64,000 nucleotides of DNA from Calliopsis andreniformis. Its lineage: Eukaryota; Arthropoda; Insecta; Hymenoptera; Andrenidae. The stretch spans positions 25,642,001-25,706,000 of the forward strand of contig NC_135064.1 in the NCBI RefSeq assembly GCF_051401765.1, given 5' to 3'. The notes under the pieces are model-generated. The model was given only the letters and a program-made list of their open reading frames with translations, did no database searches and was not told where the DNA came from. Position 1 is the first letter of the stretch, and each line of letters opens with the position of its first letter. The position numbers and the translations under genes are program-made. Shown here piece by piece: positions 27,001-40,641 of this stretch.

Positions 27001-27356
27001 GACATTGTGCTGGGTGAAAGTTGGGCGAAGTGACACTCGAGATAAATGTCCCGTCAGTGTTGGAGGCCGACGAACTCTTCTCTTTCTACCCCTTCGGCTG
27101 ATGTACCATAAATTTTTGGCGATTCGTGCGCTACTCGTTCCGCCATGAATGCGTTTTCACGCGAATTTTCCACGTGTCCGTCGACTAACCGAGTCTACGT
27201 CTTCTTCGTCGCGAAATTGCTGTCGAGATTGCTGCGAATTTTTGGAGAATCTTTCCAGAGACGTGGTTGGGAATTGGGATGTAACTCCTTCACAGAAGTC
27301 AAACATTTTCAAGGTCTATTTAGTTGCATGAGGAATCTTCTAAAAGTGAGTCTACA
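24041..27356. other. Intergenic stretch with one long unsupported ORF
   Basis: A 142-codon open frame on the minus strand (24,160-24,588) is the most protein-like in this stretch but has no recognised domain. A small TIR-like pair (CAGGTGA ... TCACCCTG) lies near 25,965-26,000. Nothing else is supported. Confidence 0.4.
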
Positions 27357-27686
27357 TTTACATGTTATATAACAAAGTTATGTAATTTTTTTAGAAAAGA
27401 GGAAAAAGACATATGTATAACGTCTCTCTTTCCTATTTTCTAAAAAGTTGCACAGGATATCCAAGCTGAAACAGGTCACCTAAATATCTTCTCTTTTAAT
27501 AATACGAAAATTTAAAAAAATTAACAAAATGATCCTACACAAAAGATTGTTCTTCCATGATATTCCTCCTTCAAGACAAGTCAAATGATGCCACGGACAA
27601 TTTTATTGTCATTAAAATCAGACACGTTTAAGTCGCCTGCTTGGACACCTTGTACACATAACTTTGTTGTACAAACATATAGTGTA
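27357..27686. mobile_element. Hairpin element, family 2 copy B, split by a nested insertion
   Basis: The left arm (27,357-27,415) and inner right arm (27,420-27,450) form the same palindrome as 19,741-19,857. The right arm breaks off after AAAAAGTTG at 27,450 and resumes at about 27,655 with CATAACTTTGTTGTAC, which pairs with the outer left arm (TATAACAAAGTTATG). Removing 27,453-27,652 restores a continuous arm matching copy A, so a second element inserted into this one. Confidence 0.65.
27453..27652. mobile_element. Nested TIR element inside the family 2 hairpin
   Basis: A 200 bp insertion with inverted ends: the left reads CAGGATATCCAAGCTGAAAC and the reverse complement of the right reads CAAGGTGTCCAAGCAGGCGA, both then continuing to a GTCACCTAAA or GACTTAAAC-like stretch. 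CA on the left and TA on the right flank it, consistent with a decayed TA duplication of a Tc1/mariner-type MITE. No coding capacity. Confidence 0.6.
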
Positions 27687-28697
27687 CACCTAGCTTAATA
27701 CATCTACTATCGGTAAAAACTATGAAATCATTTTTTAATATTTAGGAAAGCTAGTATCACTTTATCAAATATACAATTTAAGTAATAATAAATCATTGTA
27801 TGAGTTTTCTCCATTCCACTGAACTAAAGGAACATTCTACTATAAATATTACTGGAACATTATACATAATTATTATTATAAATACGAAGACTAAATACAA
27901 AAGACGCCAAAACGTGAAACAGTTGACATTTCGAAGTCTTCTGTGAAGGAGATAGCTCCGAAGGCCGAGGAGTCATCTTCATCTGGCGGCGCGCAACAAA
28001 AAGGGTTGCGTTTTATGAAAGCGGCGATCTCTGTAGTCCTCCACGGAACGAATTGTCTAACGCGTGGCTAATTCGAAGCTACCTCGCTCGTCATGACTCC
28101 ACAGCACTTACAATGCTCCCGACCCAGTCGCCTCTTCACGAAGCAACCGATATATCATTGCGCAGTAGCCGCGACTAAACGCCGTCTTCGCCACGCTTCG
28201 GGCTTATTCTAACACGGTGGAGCTCTTCATTCGTCGAGAACAGAATTTTCACGATCGAGAGAATCCTTTCGTCCGCGATCGTTATCGAGACGAGTGTCGA
28301 ACCTTTCTGCAAGTTCGGTGCCTTTCCTGGCACGACTCGTGATCAATGAGGGAACGTCACAATTTTCTGCGTTACGTTCCAATTTTCTTCCAGCTGGATT
28401 CCCTATTCTTGAGATGGTACCTTGGTTGTCCTCTCTTGAGTGGTGAATGGAAAATGTGATTGGAAATATACGACTTGAAGGGTTGCCCCATTTCGAAGAT
28501 GGCGAAGGGAAACTCTTTGGTTGTAGTTACTGTTTCCTCTCGATGTCAGACTCTTATTATACTTAGTATGAGTGAAGCAGAATTATAATAAAAGAAAAGC
28601 TACTGGTTATTGTTTGGGGCGAAGTATATGTATAACTAGTACCTGCAAAAATTCGTCCCATTTTTTGTGACACAATTTTATTTACTAAAAATTGCAT

Positions 28698-28829
28698 TTA
28701 ATCGATATAGTACGTGTCGTTTTATTCGATGATCTTTCTCCATCTCTCTGACAGCTGCATAATCCTGCGCTCATAGAAGTTCTGAGGTCTCTGGCTAAAG
28801 AACTGATCCACGGGACGAGCTTTTGCATC
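28698..28829 (-). pseudogene. Mariner transposase C-terminal relic
   Basis: The minus strand reads the end of a mariner-family transposase: a segment around VDQFFSQRPQNFYERR, then LSERW, an internal TAA stop after KIIE, and a short terminal tail ending in a stop. The F-F/S-K-P-x-x-F-Y and LPERW-like pattern is typical of the last 40 residues of mariner transposases. Downstream (28,635-28,665) a sequence ACCTGCAAAAATTCGTCCC may be the old terminal repeat. The catalytic DD(34)D part is not seen, so this is a 5'-truncated dead copy. Confidence 0.65.
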
Positions 28830-30028
28830 AACCAATAATAAAAGGAATCAGGTTTAAAAATCGGGGGAATTTTTCTAAGCATTTCGTTGATCTACATAAT
28901 TTCCACATAAGAACGAGCGAAATCGTGCAACAGCGGACAGAACGAAGGGCAAAGCAGGGGATCCTCGTTGTGCAAAATATCAAAGGCTCGGTAAGGAAAT
29001 TGAAAGGCTTTGTGCAGAAATAAGAATGTATCGACTGCCCTTGCCAACCACTCAGCTCGGGAACAAGATTTTCGAGTGTTAGAGTTGTCGTAAAGAGAGG
29101 AAGTTGCAATGATATAATTTCAAAAATGTAGAGTATATGTGACTGTGAATAGTTCCACTGAGTTATTTTTAAGGAACAATTAATGATAATCATCACAAAG
29201 CGTAAAATTTCAAGACAGTTCATCTAACTTTGTTTTAAAAAAATTCTTTAGTTAATTGTAGTTTTAATTGCAACATTTAAATAGTGTGATATATTATAAT
29301 GATCCATCTAGATTCTTAATTGTATCACAAAGTGATAAAGTGATTGCGAAGTAGCTTAATAAATGTTTCTAATAGTTTCGAAATAGACGCCTTTCACAAA
29401 ATTGAGTTCTATTGCGCCCTCTATGATCACGGGCCACAACTTCGACAGCCATGTACAATCATCTATGTCGGTAATGTCTATTAACTAGCGCCATAGCCAC
29501 AGATGGCAGATAAGTATACAACTCGTCTACGTTTCATTTCTATCAGACTATGTCGATAATATAGGACACATAATGTAAAAATATATTGACAAAAGATCTA
29601 CTTTATATCTAGTCTATGCTTATTATTGTCTCTGATTATATAAATAATAGATAGAAAGAGATAACTTACGGTTCAAGCAAACTATCCAAATCTAACAACC
29701 TTGTAAGTTTAAATTTCCTGTTCTAATTTTAACAATATTTAATATCCTCGTTATTATACAAATATATATAATATATTATATAAATGGTACAAGTATAATT
29801 TAAGACAGTTCGATACACAGATGCAAATATTGGAAATAAATCTCTCAAATTATTTATATTCGTAAATTATTTTGTAATGTTACACACCATGTTTAATCTT
29901 TGTTTTGGAATTAAAGGAACTAGATATTGAAACGTTCTTCGCGCCTTTTGTACTGCGTTCTGTTTCATTACGAATAACCGAATTACATTTAGTTGTGGCG
30001 TATGTCATTGCAAATTTAATTAAGCGAA
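28830..30028. other. Sequence upstream of POLD1
   Basis: AT-rich with no supported gene. Open frames at 28,823-29,223 on both strands overlap the mariner remnant area and match no family I recognise. The last few hundred bases are expected to contain the POLD1 promoter and 5' untranslated region; no TATA box can be assigned with confidence. Confidence 0.4.
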
Positions 30029-33000
30029 ATGAGTAAGAAAAAACCATTTGCCACCCATTCTGTTGCGAAGAAGGCGAAATATGGGTAAATTTTTCTAGTA
30101 CTTACTACAAAATTAGTGTTAACCTTGTATATACGACTTGACATTCACAATTCTTTCATTAATTGTTATTAAAAACATTGAAATAAGTTTATTATTTGCT
30201 ATTGTCAATTTTTCTATTAACAATTGACAATATTAACAATTTAACAATCTTAGAATTAAAAAAGCGTATATTTAACAATCAGTCTTTAAATTTTTTTTAC
30301 ATGTCAGTTCTTTTAGTAGTTAATTTAATTTTGTATCTAATGTTTAAATTCCTTAATAGGGACGATGACGATGATGATTATGGTGGCACATTTGAAGCCG
30401 AGCTGGCTACAATGGATGATATGGAAGATGCTTTTGGAGACGTATCACAATTTGTTGAAGAGGTATACATAAAATTAAATAATCTATCCTCTCTTTATAA
30501 TTACATAACAAGAAAGAAACCAGGAGAATTTGTGTAAAATGTTTAATATTCACGGAAAATGAATATTAAAAATGTATATATAATTTTGACTGACTAAAAT
30601 TTTAATATTTTAGCCAGCTGATGTACCATCAAATAAACCCAAAGCAGTGAGTTAATGTCCAGGGTAGCACTGTTAACACTTTAACGTATGTTTGTGAATA
30701 TCATTTGCTGAAGATTAGTTTTAAAAGACTTCATTATAATATTTATCAAACACCTAACTGTTTTATTTATACATGTTTTTATGTATACAATAATTCATTA
30801 TATACTGATGCTATTCATTCATAGCTCATAGTGTTTACAGACTTTAAGTTATATCAGCTGACACAATATGTTTTACCTGCTAGTTGCTTATTCTCTTACT
30901 TGTTTTTTGCTTGAATGCTACCCTTTTAAATAAACTCTGTTGCTGTATTTCCTCCATAATTAAAAAGCTCCACATAGAGAGAAACATTAATAGTATTTAA
31001 TATATATTTTCTCTAGGGTCCTGAACAAGAAAACACATCTGCAAAATGGAGTAGACCTCCCCCACCAACCTTAAATCCAAAAACTGATCCACTGATTTTT
31101 CAACAAATAGAGATTGATCATTACACAGGTAAATTAACGCTTAAAAATGCAATTAAAACAGATAGATGTTTAATATTTAATATATATTCTTAATTCTTCT
31201 TCAAGGTGCACCATTACCTGGAATGCCAGGCAGCAAAATACCTCCTGTAGCAATCATGAGAATGTATGGTGTTACTGAAGGAGGAAATTCTGTTTGCTGT
31301 CATGTTCATGGATTTTGTTCATATTTATATGTCGCAGCACCACATAACTTTACAGAACATCATTGCAGACCATTTAGGGTATACAATTATGACACTCATT
31401 TATTAACTCAATTTAGAATTATATACATTATGAGCTTGCATCTACTTATTACTGTTTAGGATGCTTTAGATAAAGCTATATTGAAAGACATGAGATCAAA
31501 TCCAGATAACATTCAGGAAGCTGTGTTAGCTGTCGAACGAGTGTACAAGCGAAATATGTATGGATATGGGGGAACTATGAAATCATTGTTTCTAAAAATT
31601 ACCGTGGCACTGCCGAAATTAATAGCACCATGTAAGAGATTACTCGAGAAGGAAATCATATTAGCTGAATTCAATAATCACAGATACAGTGCTTTTGAAA
31701 GCAATATTGATTTTGATATTAGGTGTGTATAATGTGCATGTGTTTAGAAAACTAATTCTTGTCGTTAACAAATTGCTTCTACTTTAAGATTCATGGTCGA
31801 TACATCAGTTGTTGGATGTTCTTGGATAGAATTGCCACCAAAAAGTTGGAAATTACGTGGATATCAGGGACATGATTTACCATTAACTACGAGATGCCAA
31901 TTGGAAGTAGATGTTGCATGGGATGCTTTCATTGCTCATGCACCAGAAGGAGAATGGTTAAAAGTTGCACCTTTTAGAATACTTAGTTTTGATATTGAAT
32001 GCGCTGGAAGAAAAGGTGCATTTTTGTATTTCCTTTTTGGATGTTATATAGAATAACTTTATATATTAATATACAATAATTTGATTTATAATTACAGGTA
32101 TTTTTCCTGAACCAAATCACGATCCTGTTATACAAATTGCAAATATGGTGATTAGACAAGGAGACTCAGAACCATTTTTACGAAATATTTTCACGCTCGA
32201 CACTTGTGCACCTATCATTGGTAGTCAAGTTTTACAGTTCGCAAAAGAGAGCGAACTATTAGAGGTACGGGTACCCACTGAACTCTTTTCTTTGCATCAT
32301 TTTAGTCAACATATACGTACCAATTTCTTTCTTTTTTTTTTTGGTTTTGTTTAGAAATGGGCAGACTTCGTGAGACAATTAGATCCTGATATTTTTACAG
32401 GATATAACATAAACAATTTCGATTTCCCATATCTAATTAATCGCGCTCAACATCTTAGGGTAAAGAACTTCAATTTCCTCGGTCGAATAAAGAATATAAA
32501 GTCTGTGATCAAAACTCAAGTACTTCAAAGCAAACAAATGGGCAAACGAGAAAATAAATCTATTAATTTCGAAGGAAGGGTTCCATTCGACTTATTGTTG
32601 GTAAAGACAATTTCTATCTAATATCGTTACAACGAGTGTAACAAGTTGAATAACTGAAATTATGTTTTCATCTAGGTATTAGTTAGAGATTACAAATTAA
32701 GGTCCTATACTTTAAACGCCGTGTCTTATCACTTCCTACAAGAGCAGAAGGAGGATGTTCACCACAGTATAATTACGGATTTACAGAATGGTAACGCACA
32801 GACACGTCGAAGACTTGCTGTGTATTGCTTGAAAGATGCATATTTACCTCTCAGATTACTAGACAAATTAATGTGTATAATCATTTATATGGAAATGGCT
32901 AGAGTTACTGGTGTTTCCATCTTCAGTTTACTAACCCGAGGCCAGCAAATAAAGGTCGTTTCTCAACTTCTGAGAAAGGTGAATGGCAATACTATATTCT

Positions 33001-34918
33001 ATCGTAGTCATTAATATAGATTAGAAAATTGTATCACAGATATGGGATTTCAGACTCGAGAAAAAGACTACTTGATGCCGGTACACCAAGGCCAAGGTAG
33101 TGAAGACCAATTTGAGGGTGCAACAGTCATAGAACCAAAACGTGGATACTATGATGATCCTATTGCAACTTTGGATTTCAGTTCTCTATATCCCAGTATT
33201 ATTATGGCACATAATTTGTGCTATACAACGTTACTAAACCATGAAAAGCAAGCTAAGTACAAAGTCAATGATGATGATATAACACGAACTCCCAGTAACT
33301 CAATGTTCGTTAAAGCTAATGTTACAAAAGGTCTACTCCCTGAGATTTTGGAGAATCTTTTAACAGCTAGAAAGACAGCAAAGGCTGAACTGAAAAAAGA
33401 GACTGATCCATTGAAGCAAAAGGTTTTGGATGGTAGACAATACGCTTTAAAAGTATCAGCCAATTCTGTGTATGGTTTTACTGGAGCACAAATGGGGAAA
33501 TTACCATGTCTCGAAATATCCGCTGTAAATCTTTTGTCTATACATCTTTCTTTTATGATGCAATTTTTTTTTATGCTTTACTTAAAATAAATATTTACAG
33601 AGTGTGACTGCATATGGGCGTACTATGATAGAACGAACGAAACATGAAGTAGAAGAGCATTATTGTGTTAAAAACGGATATAAAAATGATGCTGTAGTTA
33701 TATATGGAGATACTGACTCTGTGATGGTTAAATTTGGTGTTAAGACTATTGAGGAAGCTATGGAGCTTGGGAGAGAAGCTGCCGAATACGTGTCTTCGAA
33801 ATTCCTCAAACCTATAAAACTGGAATTCGAAAAAGTATACTTTCCATATTTGTTAATTAACAAAAAACGATACGCTGGTCTGTATTTCACGCGTCCCGAT
33901 AAATACGACAAAATGGATTGTAAAGGTCTTGAAACGGTACGAAGGGATAACTGCCCTTTGGTGGCAAACATGATGAACACCTGTTTGCAGAAGTTACTCA
34001 TTGATAGGTAATTTACTCCTGTATTTACACAATGTATCAGCACTATTAGAATCTTATCTTAAAATGATTTCTTTTAATAGGAACCCCACTGATGCTCTGA
34101 ATTATGCAAAACAAATTATAAGTGACCTTTTATGTAATCGTATTGATATTTCTCAACTAGTTGTTACGAAAGAATTAACTAAGACTGATTACGCGGCCAA
34201 GCAAGCACACGTTGAATTGGCTGCAAAAATGAAAAAACGAGATGCAGGAACCGCGCCAAAACTTGGCGATAGAGTTCCATATGTTTTTACAATGGCAGCG
34301 AAGGGAACACCAGCTTATCAAAAAGCGGAAGACCCAATTTACGTGTTGGAAAACAATATTCCCATAGACACAAATTACTATCTGGAAAATCAACTATCTA
34401 AACCTTTAGTACGTATTTTCGAGCCCATTCTTGGCGACAAAGCAGAGTCCTACCTATTAAAAGGAGATCATACGCGTACGAAATCTGTAGCAACCTCTAG
34501 AGTCGGTGCTCTTTCGGCTTTTACACGTAAAAAAGAGACATGCTTAGGTTGCAAAGCTGTTTTAACACCAGATAGAGAGAAAATGGCTCTTTGTAAATAT
34601 TGTGAACCAAAGGAAGCGGAATTCTTTCAGGCGGAATTGTATCACGGTAGAAAGTTAGAGGAGAAATTCTGTAGATTATGGACAGAGTGTCAGAGATGTC
34701 AGGGAAGTCTTCATCAAGAAGTGCTGTGCACAAGGTTTGTTGTTTATAGTGGTTATAGTTTATAGTTGAATTTTAATCGTAGCAGTGGTTGTTTTATACT
34801 ATTTCCTTTGATTTTTTCTAGTCGCGATTGTCCAATATTTTATATGCGAAAGAAGGTTCAAATGGAATTGGATACGCAAATGAAACGAGTTGAAAGATTT
34901 GGAATACCGGAGTGGTAA
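30029..34918 (+). CDS. POLD1: DNA polymerase delta catalytic subunit, 14 exons, complete
   Basis: Replicative family B polymerase with 3'-5' proofreading exonuclease; copies mainly the lagging strand and acts in repair. Exons: 30029-30084, 30360-30462, 30614-30646, 31017-31128, 31206-31378, 31460-31722, 31789-32015, 32098-32264, 32355-32600, 32676-32978, 33054-33524, 33601-34007, 34081-34734, 34822-34918. All junctions are GT-AG and in phase, giving 1103 residues, close to the usual 1100 of the family. Visible motifs: a lysine-rich N-terminus and an acidic run; Exo I FDIE (D315, E317); Exo [12 protein letters not shown] (D401); Exo III YCLKDAY (D514); motif A DFSSLYPS (D602); motif [13 protein letters not shown]; motif C YGDTDS (D755, D757); zinc-binding CysA (C1008, C1011, C1025, C1028) and iron-sulphur CysB (C1057, C1060, C1070, C1075). 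All catalytic residues are present. The ATG at 30029 gives the family-like N-terminus. It converges on Arl1. Confidence 0.96.
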
Positions 34919-36020
34919 AATTAAGGACGACGAACAGTGTTAGGTATGCTTGGTTCAAGTCGTTTCTACTCATTTTTATAATTGTTACTACTTAAAATAT
35001 AATTGATGCTTAGAATATTTATTATGAAATAGTGTCTATATTTATCTTAAATACATAAATTATCAAATTTCAATACACTGTTTAGTAAATGCATTTAAAG
35101 GATGCACTTATTTATACTTATTTGATTATATCAATTGAAACAATTAAAATTAAATAATTCTTATTTAAACAAAAGATAACAAGATACATTTTATTCTTAT
35201 TGAAAGTTGTTCCCAAATGAATGCCACTTAAAATAGTAATCTCGTTTTTATACGGCAGCATTTTAATTTGTGTAATACTATATAACAAATTTTATAAATG
35301 GTACTCGAAATATTGTGCTTCAATTGTGAATCAAGTATTTTTTTGCTTTCTCTCTGCATTCTTTCTTTCATAGAAAAGAACTTTTTTACATTCCAATGTA
35401 CTACATTATATAAATGAAATTAAACCAGTTACACATATGTACATAATTATTCACACAGTATGTCAAACATTGACACGTTAAACGATTTTCAATTTTCACT
35501 GCAATGTGCATGAGTGATAACTTTGTTTGATGTCATAGCAAACATAATATATTTAAATTAACATATGTACTTTACATTGCCAATTATTATCGTGAACATG
35601 CACTTTTCTTTTGCAGAGTTCATTAACTGTTTTCAAGATTTCCATATTATACTGCTTTATGTAATATAACAATCATTATTTATCATTACATCATTGAACA
35701 ATGAAAACTGAATTATGTTAACGATGAAATATCAAATATTGATGCGCAAAAGAATATTTCATCAGAAGATTTTCCATTTTTTATTTCACTTTAAATTACG
35801 TAGAAAGATAAAACTTTTAGATTAGTTTTATTCCGTGTTCACATTATGAAAGGTATGATAAATCTTAGAGTAGATTCTTCATGGAAATTGTAAGGCTATT
35901 TAAAATATAATAAATAAACAGTAATAATTCACCCAGCTCTGCATGGGTCATTCAAAGTGACAGTCGTGTGACTAGTCTTCTTAGTAAGGCTTGTATAAAA
36001 AAATTTCTTAATAATGTTAA
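34919..36020. other. Shared 3' region between convergent POLD1 and Arl1
   Basis: AT-rich 1.1 kb between the two stop codons. It must hold both 3' untranslated regions. TTTATT (AATAAA on the minus strand) occurs near 35,828, a candidate Arl1 polyadenylation signal. No other gene is seen. Confidence 0.55.
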
Positions 36021-37396
<1,376 letters not shown>

Positions 37397-37547
37397 TTAT
37401 TTCCAATTCATATAGTACAAATTAAAGTTTATTGTCAAATATACGATAAGCAGAATTCTATTCGAGTAACCGGGGCGCACACCCCTTTAACTCTCCACTG
37501 CTCTACACGAATACAGTCCCTTCCAGATCACTTGCTGACTTGTATCG

Positions 37548-37838
37548 TTATAAGACCCGCCTGAAGTTCGTCACCGTTCCTTTTACGCCTTCGATATACC
37601 AACTTAGAACAATAATATCTATGTTGGAAGATTCTTCGACAACCTGTTCCAGAAATATGCGTCTCATCTTTTGCAAAGATTCTTTTCTACCTATCTTTGC
37701 ACCAACATCTCCACATCCTTTAACGTTTATTTGTAAAATCACGGTTCTGTGTTTACTTTTTACACAATTAAATCCTTCGTTTGATAAGACTGATAAGGTT
37801 GAGTGTGAAATGGTTTGTATATAGAATGTTTCAGACAT
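37548..37838 (-). CDS. Possible small protein, 96 residues, unidentified
   Basis: An uninterrupted ATG-to-stop frame on the minus strand, 163 bp upstream of the Arl1 start and on the same strand. The protein starts MSETFYIQTISHSTL, is mixed in composition with several hydrophobic segments (TVILQINV, IDIIVLSWYI), and lacks a signal peptide or a motif I recognise. The AT-rich third positions match POLD1 and Arl1 coding style. It could be a real short gene, one exon of a longer one, or chance. An overlapping plus-strand frame (37,540-37,824) looks less protein-like. Compact spacing would leave little promoter room for Arl1. Confidence 0.3.
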   Translation of the reverse strand: MSETFYIQTISHSTLSVLSNEGFNCVKSKHRTVILQINVKGCGDVGAKIGRKESLQKMRRIFLEQVVEESSNIDIIVLSWYIEGVKGTVTNFRRVL

Positions 37839-38889
37839 CGCTCATTTACTGCTCATTTACATACTGGTATAACTAAAAACGTAGCCGTTTTTGAGTTATT
37901 GGTATAAAAAGAAATTGATTCTTGCGTGAAATGAAATTATTGCTTCGTTTCTCGAAAAATTAGTTATGTCGTTTTAACAAAAGAGTGATATATTACATTT
38001 TTTATAGAATAGAGGCGAGATCTTTTCAATTTATTATTCCTTGGGATTTTTTATATAATGTAGTTGGTAGCATTGGTACTTGAAGTTTACATATGTAATT
38101 CGTGATAGCATCACTCTCTCATTTTTTTAACAACACATGTAACACTTTACGTGAAGCAACCTGTACATGTTACATTTTATTTGTTACATGCGTATATGCA
38201 TGTGAATACTTGTGACAATGCATGATCTTAAGAACACTCAAAGATAAAATAATCGATATTCTTGAAACACTTTTCACAGCCTACAGTATCTCTTTCAAGC
38301 ACTTTGCTTCATTTTACATATTTTATCGGATATTTAAATAGGATGAGTACAAGGGAAAAAATTGAAAAAGGTGCACAAAAATGCCAAAAACACATTTTAA
38401 CATGTTAAACGCCATGGGCCATAGCGGTCTTCGAAGATTGACACTTTAAATTAGACTACAAACACATTCTGTAATTAATAGATTTTCACACTATACACTT
38501 TCAATCAACATTAGTGTCAAGAAAATTGATATAAACTACCAAACGCATCATTAGTGCTGTGGAATTAAAATCTTTGTATTCTTTAAACGTCGAAAAGTTG
38601 AGAATACACAGCATTATACATAACTTTAACCTGTAGTTTGATAATTTTATTCTTCTTAATCTCGAAAGCACAAAAGAAAAATGCATAAAAATCCTAACAC
38701 TGTTATCCTAGAAATCTTTAAAAAATCTTTGTTCAAATTTTTGTACACATAGTGCTAAATAAATTGAATATGTGATCTTTCTAAACCTCCCAAAAAAAGT
38801 TACATAAATCGTCGTAAAAGAAATAAATAATTTTTCCCGCTAAATGTTGACATTATTCCCTAAATCGTATCGTTCAGTATATTCAATAA
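37839..38889. other. AT-rich intergenic stretch
   Basis: No supported gene. TACATG-type repeats are frequent at about 38,090-38,215. Open frames here are short and AT-driven. Confidence 0.45.
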
Positions 38890-39700
38890 CTTCTCAATTG
38901 AATATCTTCGATAACTTCGAACTCGGCCACGTCCCACTCCGTCGGTAATACAGTTCGATCGCAGATACCTTGCTCACCGACAGATAGCAGCCTCGTCGTC
39001 TTCCGTGCTCGTCCCTCGCGCAACAGGTTCTTTTTTTTCCCTCTGCCCTGGACCGAAAGTGGTTCTGCTGGGATGCTGTGCACAAACGCGGCGCCTGTGT
39101 TGCTAGTAATTGACAGCTGCCGAAAAGCGGCGACTCGGTGACGACGCGCGTGCGGGTGCATCAGTCTCGTAACGAACCAGAAAATATCGCCCATGGGGAT
39201 TTGAAGGAGACAACCTGGGCTCGACCCTCCCTCGCGCGACGCGGCAATCTTCGGTCCCGATGCATCGTGGATTCACGCCAACATCATCATCCGCGGGGCA
39301 CGGTTTAAAAAAGTTCTCGCGTACGTGTGTTTACAGTTTCGCGAGACATCGCGCGGTGCTTCTCGTGCGCGCTTCTGCGACGCGTTCCACGGTCGCGTGT
39401 CCGCCGAGAGCACAGTGCCAATCAAAATGCAAAGGCAACGTAAACGCTGACCGAGCAGAGTGAAGTTTCTGGTTACAGTTTCGTCGAGTGTTTTTCGGCC
39501 AGCCGTCATGCCGAGGAGACACATATGTTCGTCCCTACCAACACGCTGAAGGAACCTCGGTGAGTTATCTAAAGATTCCTGACACTGTAGAGACGGATCA
39601 TGGAGAACTATTCTATCCTTGAGAGAGTGCTCTAGGTCGTCACGTGTTCGCAATACGCAGTCGAAATATGGATATAAAGAAGCTGCAATTTCGTGCTAGG
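38890..39700. promoter_or_regulatory. CpG-rich promoter-like stretch
   Basis: GC and CpG content jump relative to the AT-rich neighbours. Overlapping open frames on both strands (for example 38,883-39,194 minus and 39,260-39,463 plus) carry no domain, as expected for a CpG-rich promoter or 5' untranslated exon. A donor-like CTCG|GTGAGT lies near 39,558 on the plus strand, compatible with a non-coding first exon of a downstream gene. Assignment as a promoter is inference from composition only. Confidence 0.3.
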
Positions 39701-40346
39701 TCTGAGTGTCACGAATATGAAACATTATCTAGATTTCTTACAAAGTATAATGTGAAACAGGTACTGTTGGAAAAATATACTGAATTTCGAGTTAGAAAAT
39801 CGGTGACAAATAGCATAGAAATGGAGATAGTGAGCTGATTCAATTTAAAGAGCCTAGGCCTCCTTGAACTGGTCCCTTGAGAAAGTTCGCGTACTCCAGA
39901 TTCTGATAGCCTCTGCGAACCGGTTTTCCCGAAAATCAAAATTTTCACGGTCACGTCTGTTTTCGTTGCCCTCGGGCGGGTATATCAATTTCTCCGTCTC
40001 GGCGCACGAATGCTGAGTTAGATTCGTCGGGAGGTCATAACATACTGCGTAAAGCTTTGAGAGAGAACGATTTGGGCCTCGAAAGGATTTACAGCTAACC
40101 GGTTACCGCGTAGGTTGCACGCTCGCGCGAGCCCTCCTCTGATAGATCGTGATCCTCCTTCTCGGACTTTCGCCCGTTCAGTGACGTACAACGGGGACAT
40201 TGATATGGGCCCGCATCGAGTGTCCCCATCTGAGGGTTAACGAACAGCAGGAGACGTCCCGTCGAAAGGGACGGTCGTAAAAAAGGTCACCTCTGACCTT
40301 GGAGGACTGGCCAGTTCGAAGCAAATAGCGCAATGACATCTATTTC

Positions 40347-40641
40347 TAACCTACCGAACTGATCGAACGACTAATATTTTATGCTTGAACCTAATAGTCA
40401 GTGTTTAACTTACTAAACTGGTCGAACAACAAATATTTTATACTTTAACCTAATAGTCAGTGCTTTAGCCTACCGAACTAGTCCAACGACAAATATTTTA
40501 TACTTGAACCTAATAGTCGGCGCTTAACCTATCAGACTGGTCGAACAACAAATATTTTATGCTTTAATCTAATAGTCGGTGCTTAACCTATCAGATTGGT
40601 CGAACAAAAAATATTTTATGCTTTAAGCTAATAGTCGGTGT
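40347..40641 (+). repeat. Tandem repeat, five units of 59-60 bp
   Basis: The landmark CTAATAGTC recurs at 40,391, 40,450, 40,510, 40,569 and 40,628, giving periods of 59, 60, 59 and 59. Each unit has the order TAACCTA-C-(A/C)-GA-CTGGTCGAACAAC, AATATTTTAT-CTT-AACCTAATAGTC. Units differ by several substitutions, so the array is moderately old. No reading frame runs through it. Confidence 0.85.

Noticed and set aside
33042..33053. Alternative start of POLD1 exon 11 at the in-frame ATG
   Set aside because: The acceptor that would include it shifts the frame; the acceptor at 33,052-33,053 gives an in-frame join and family-like length.
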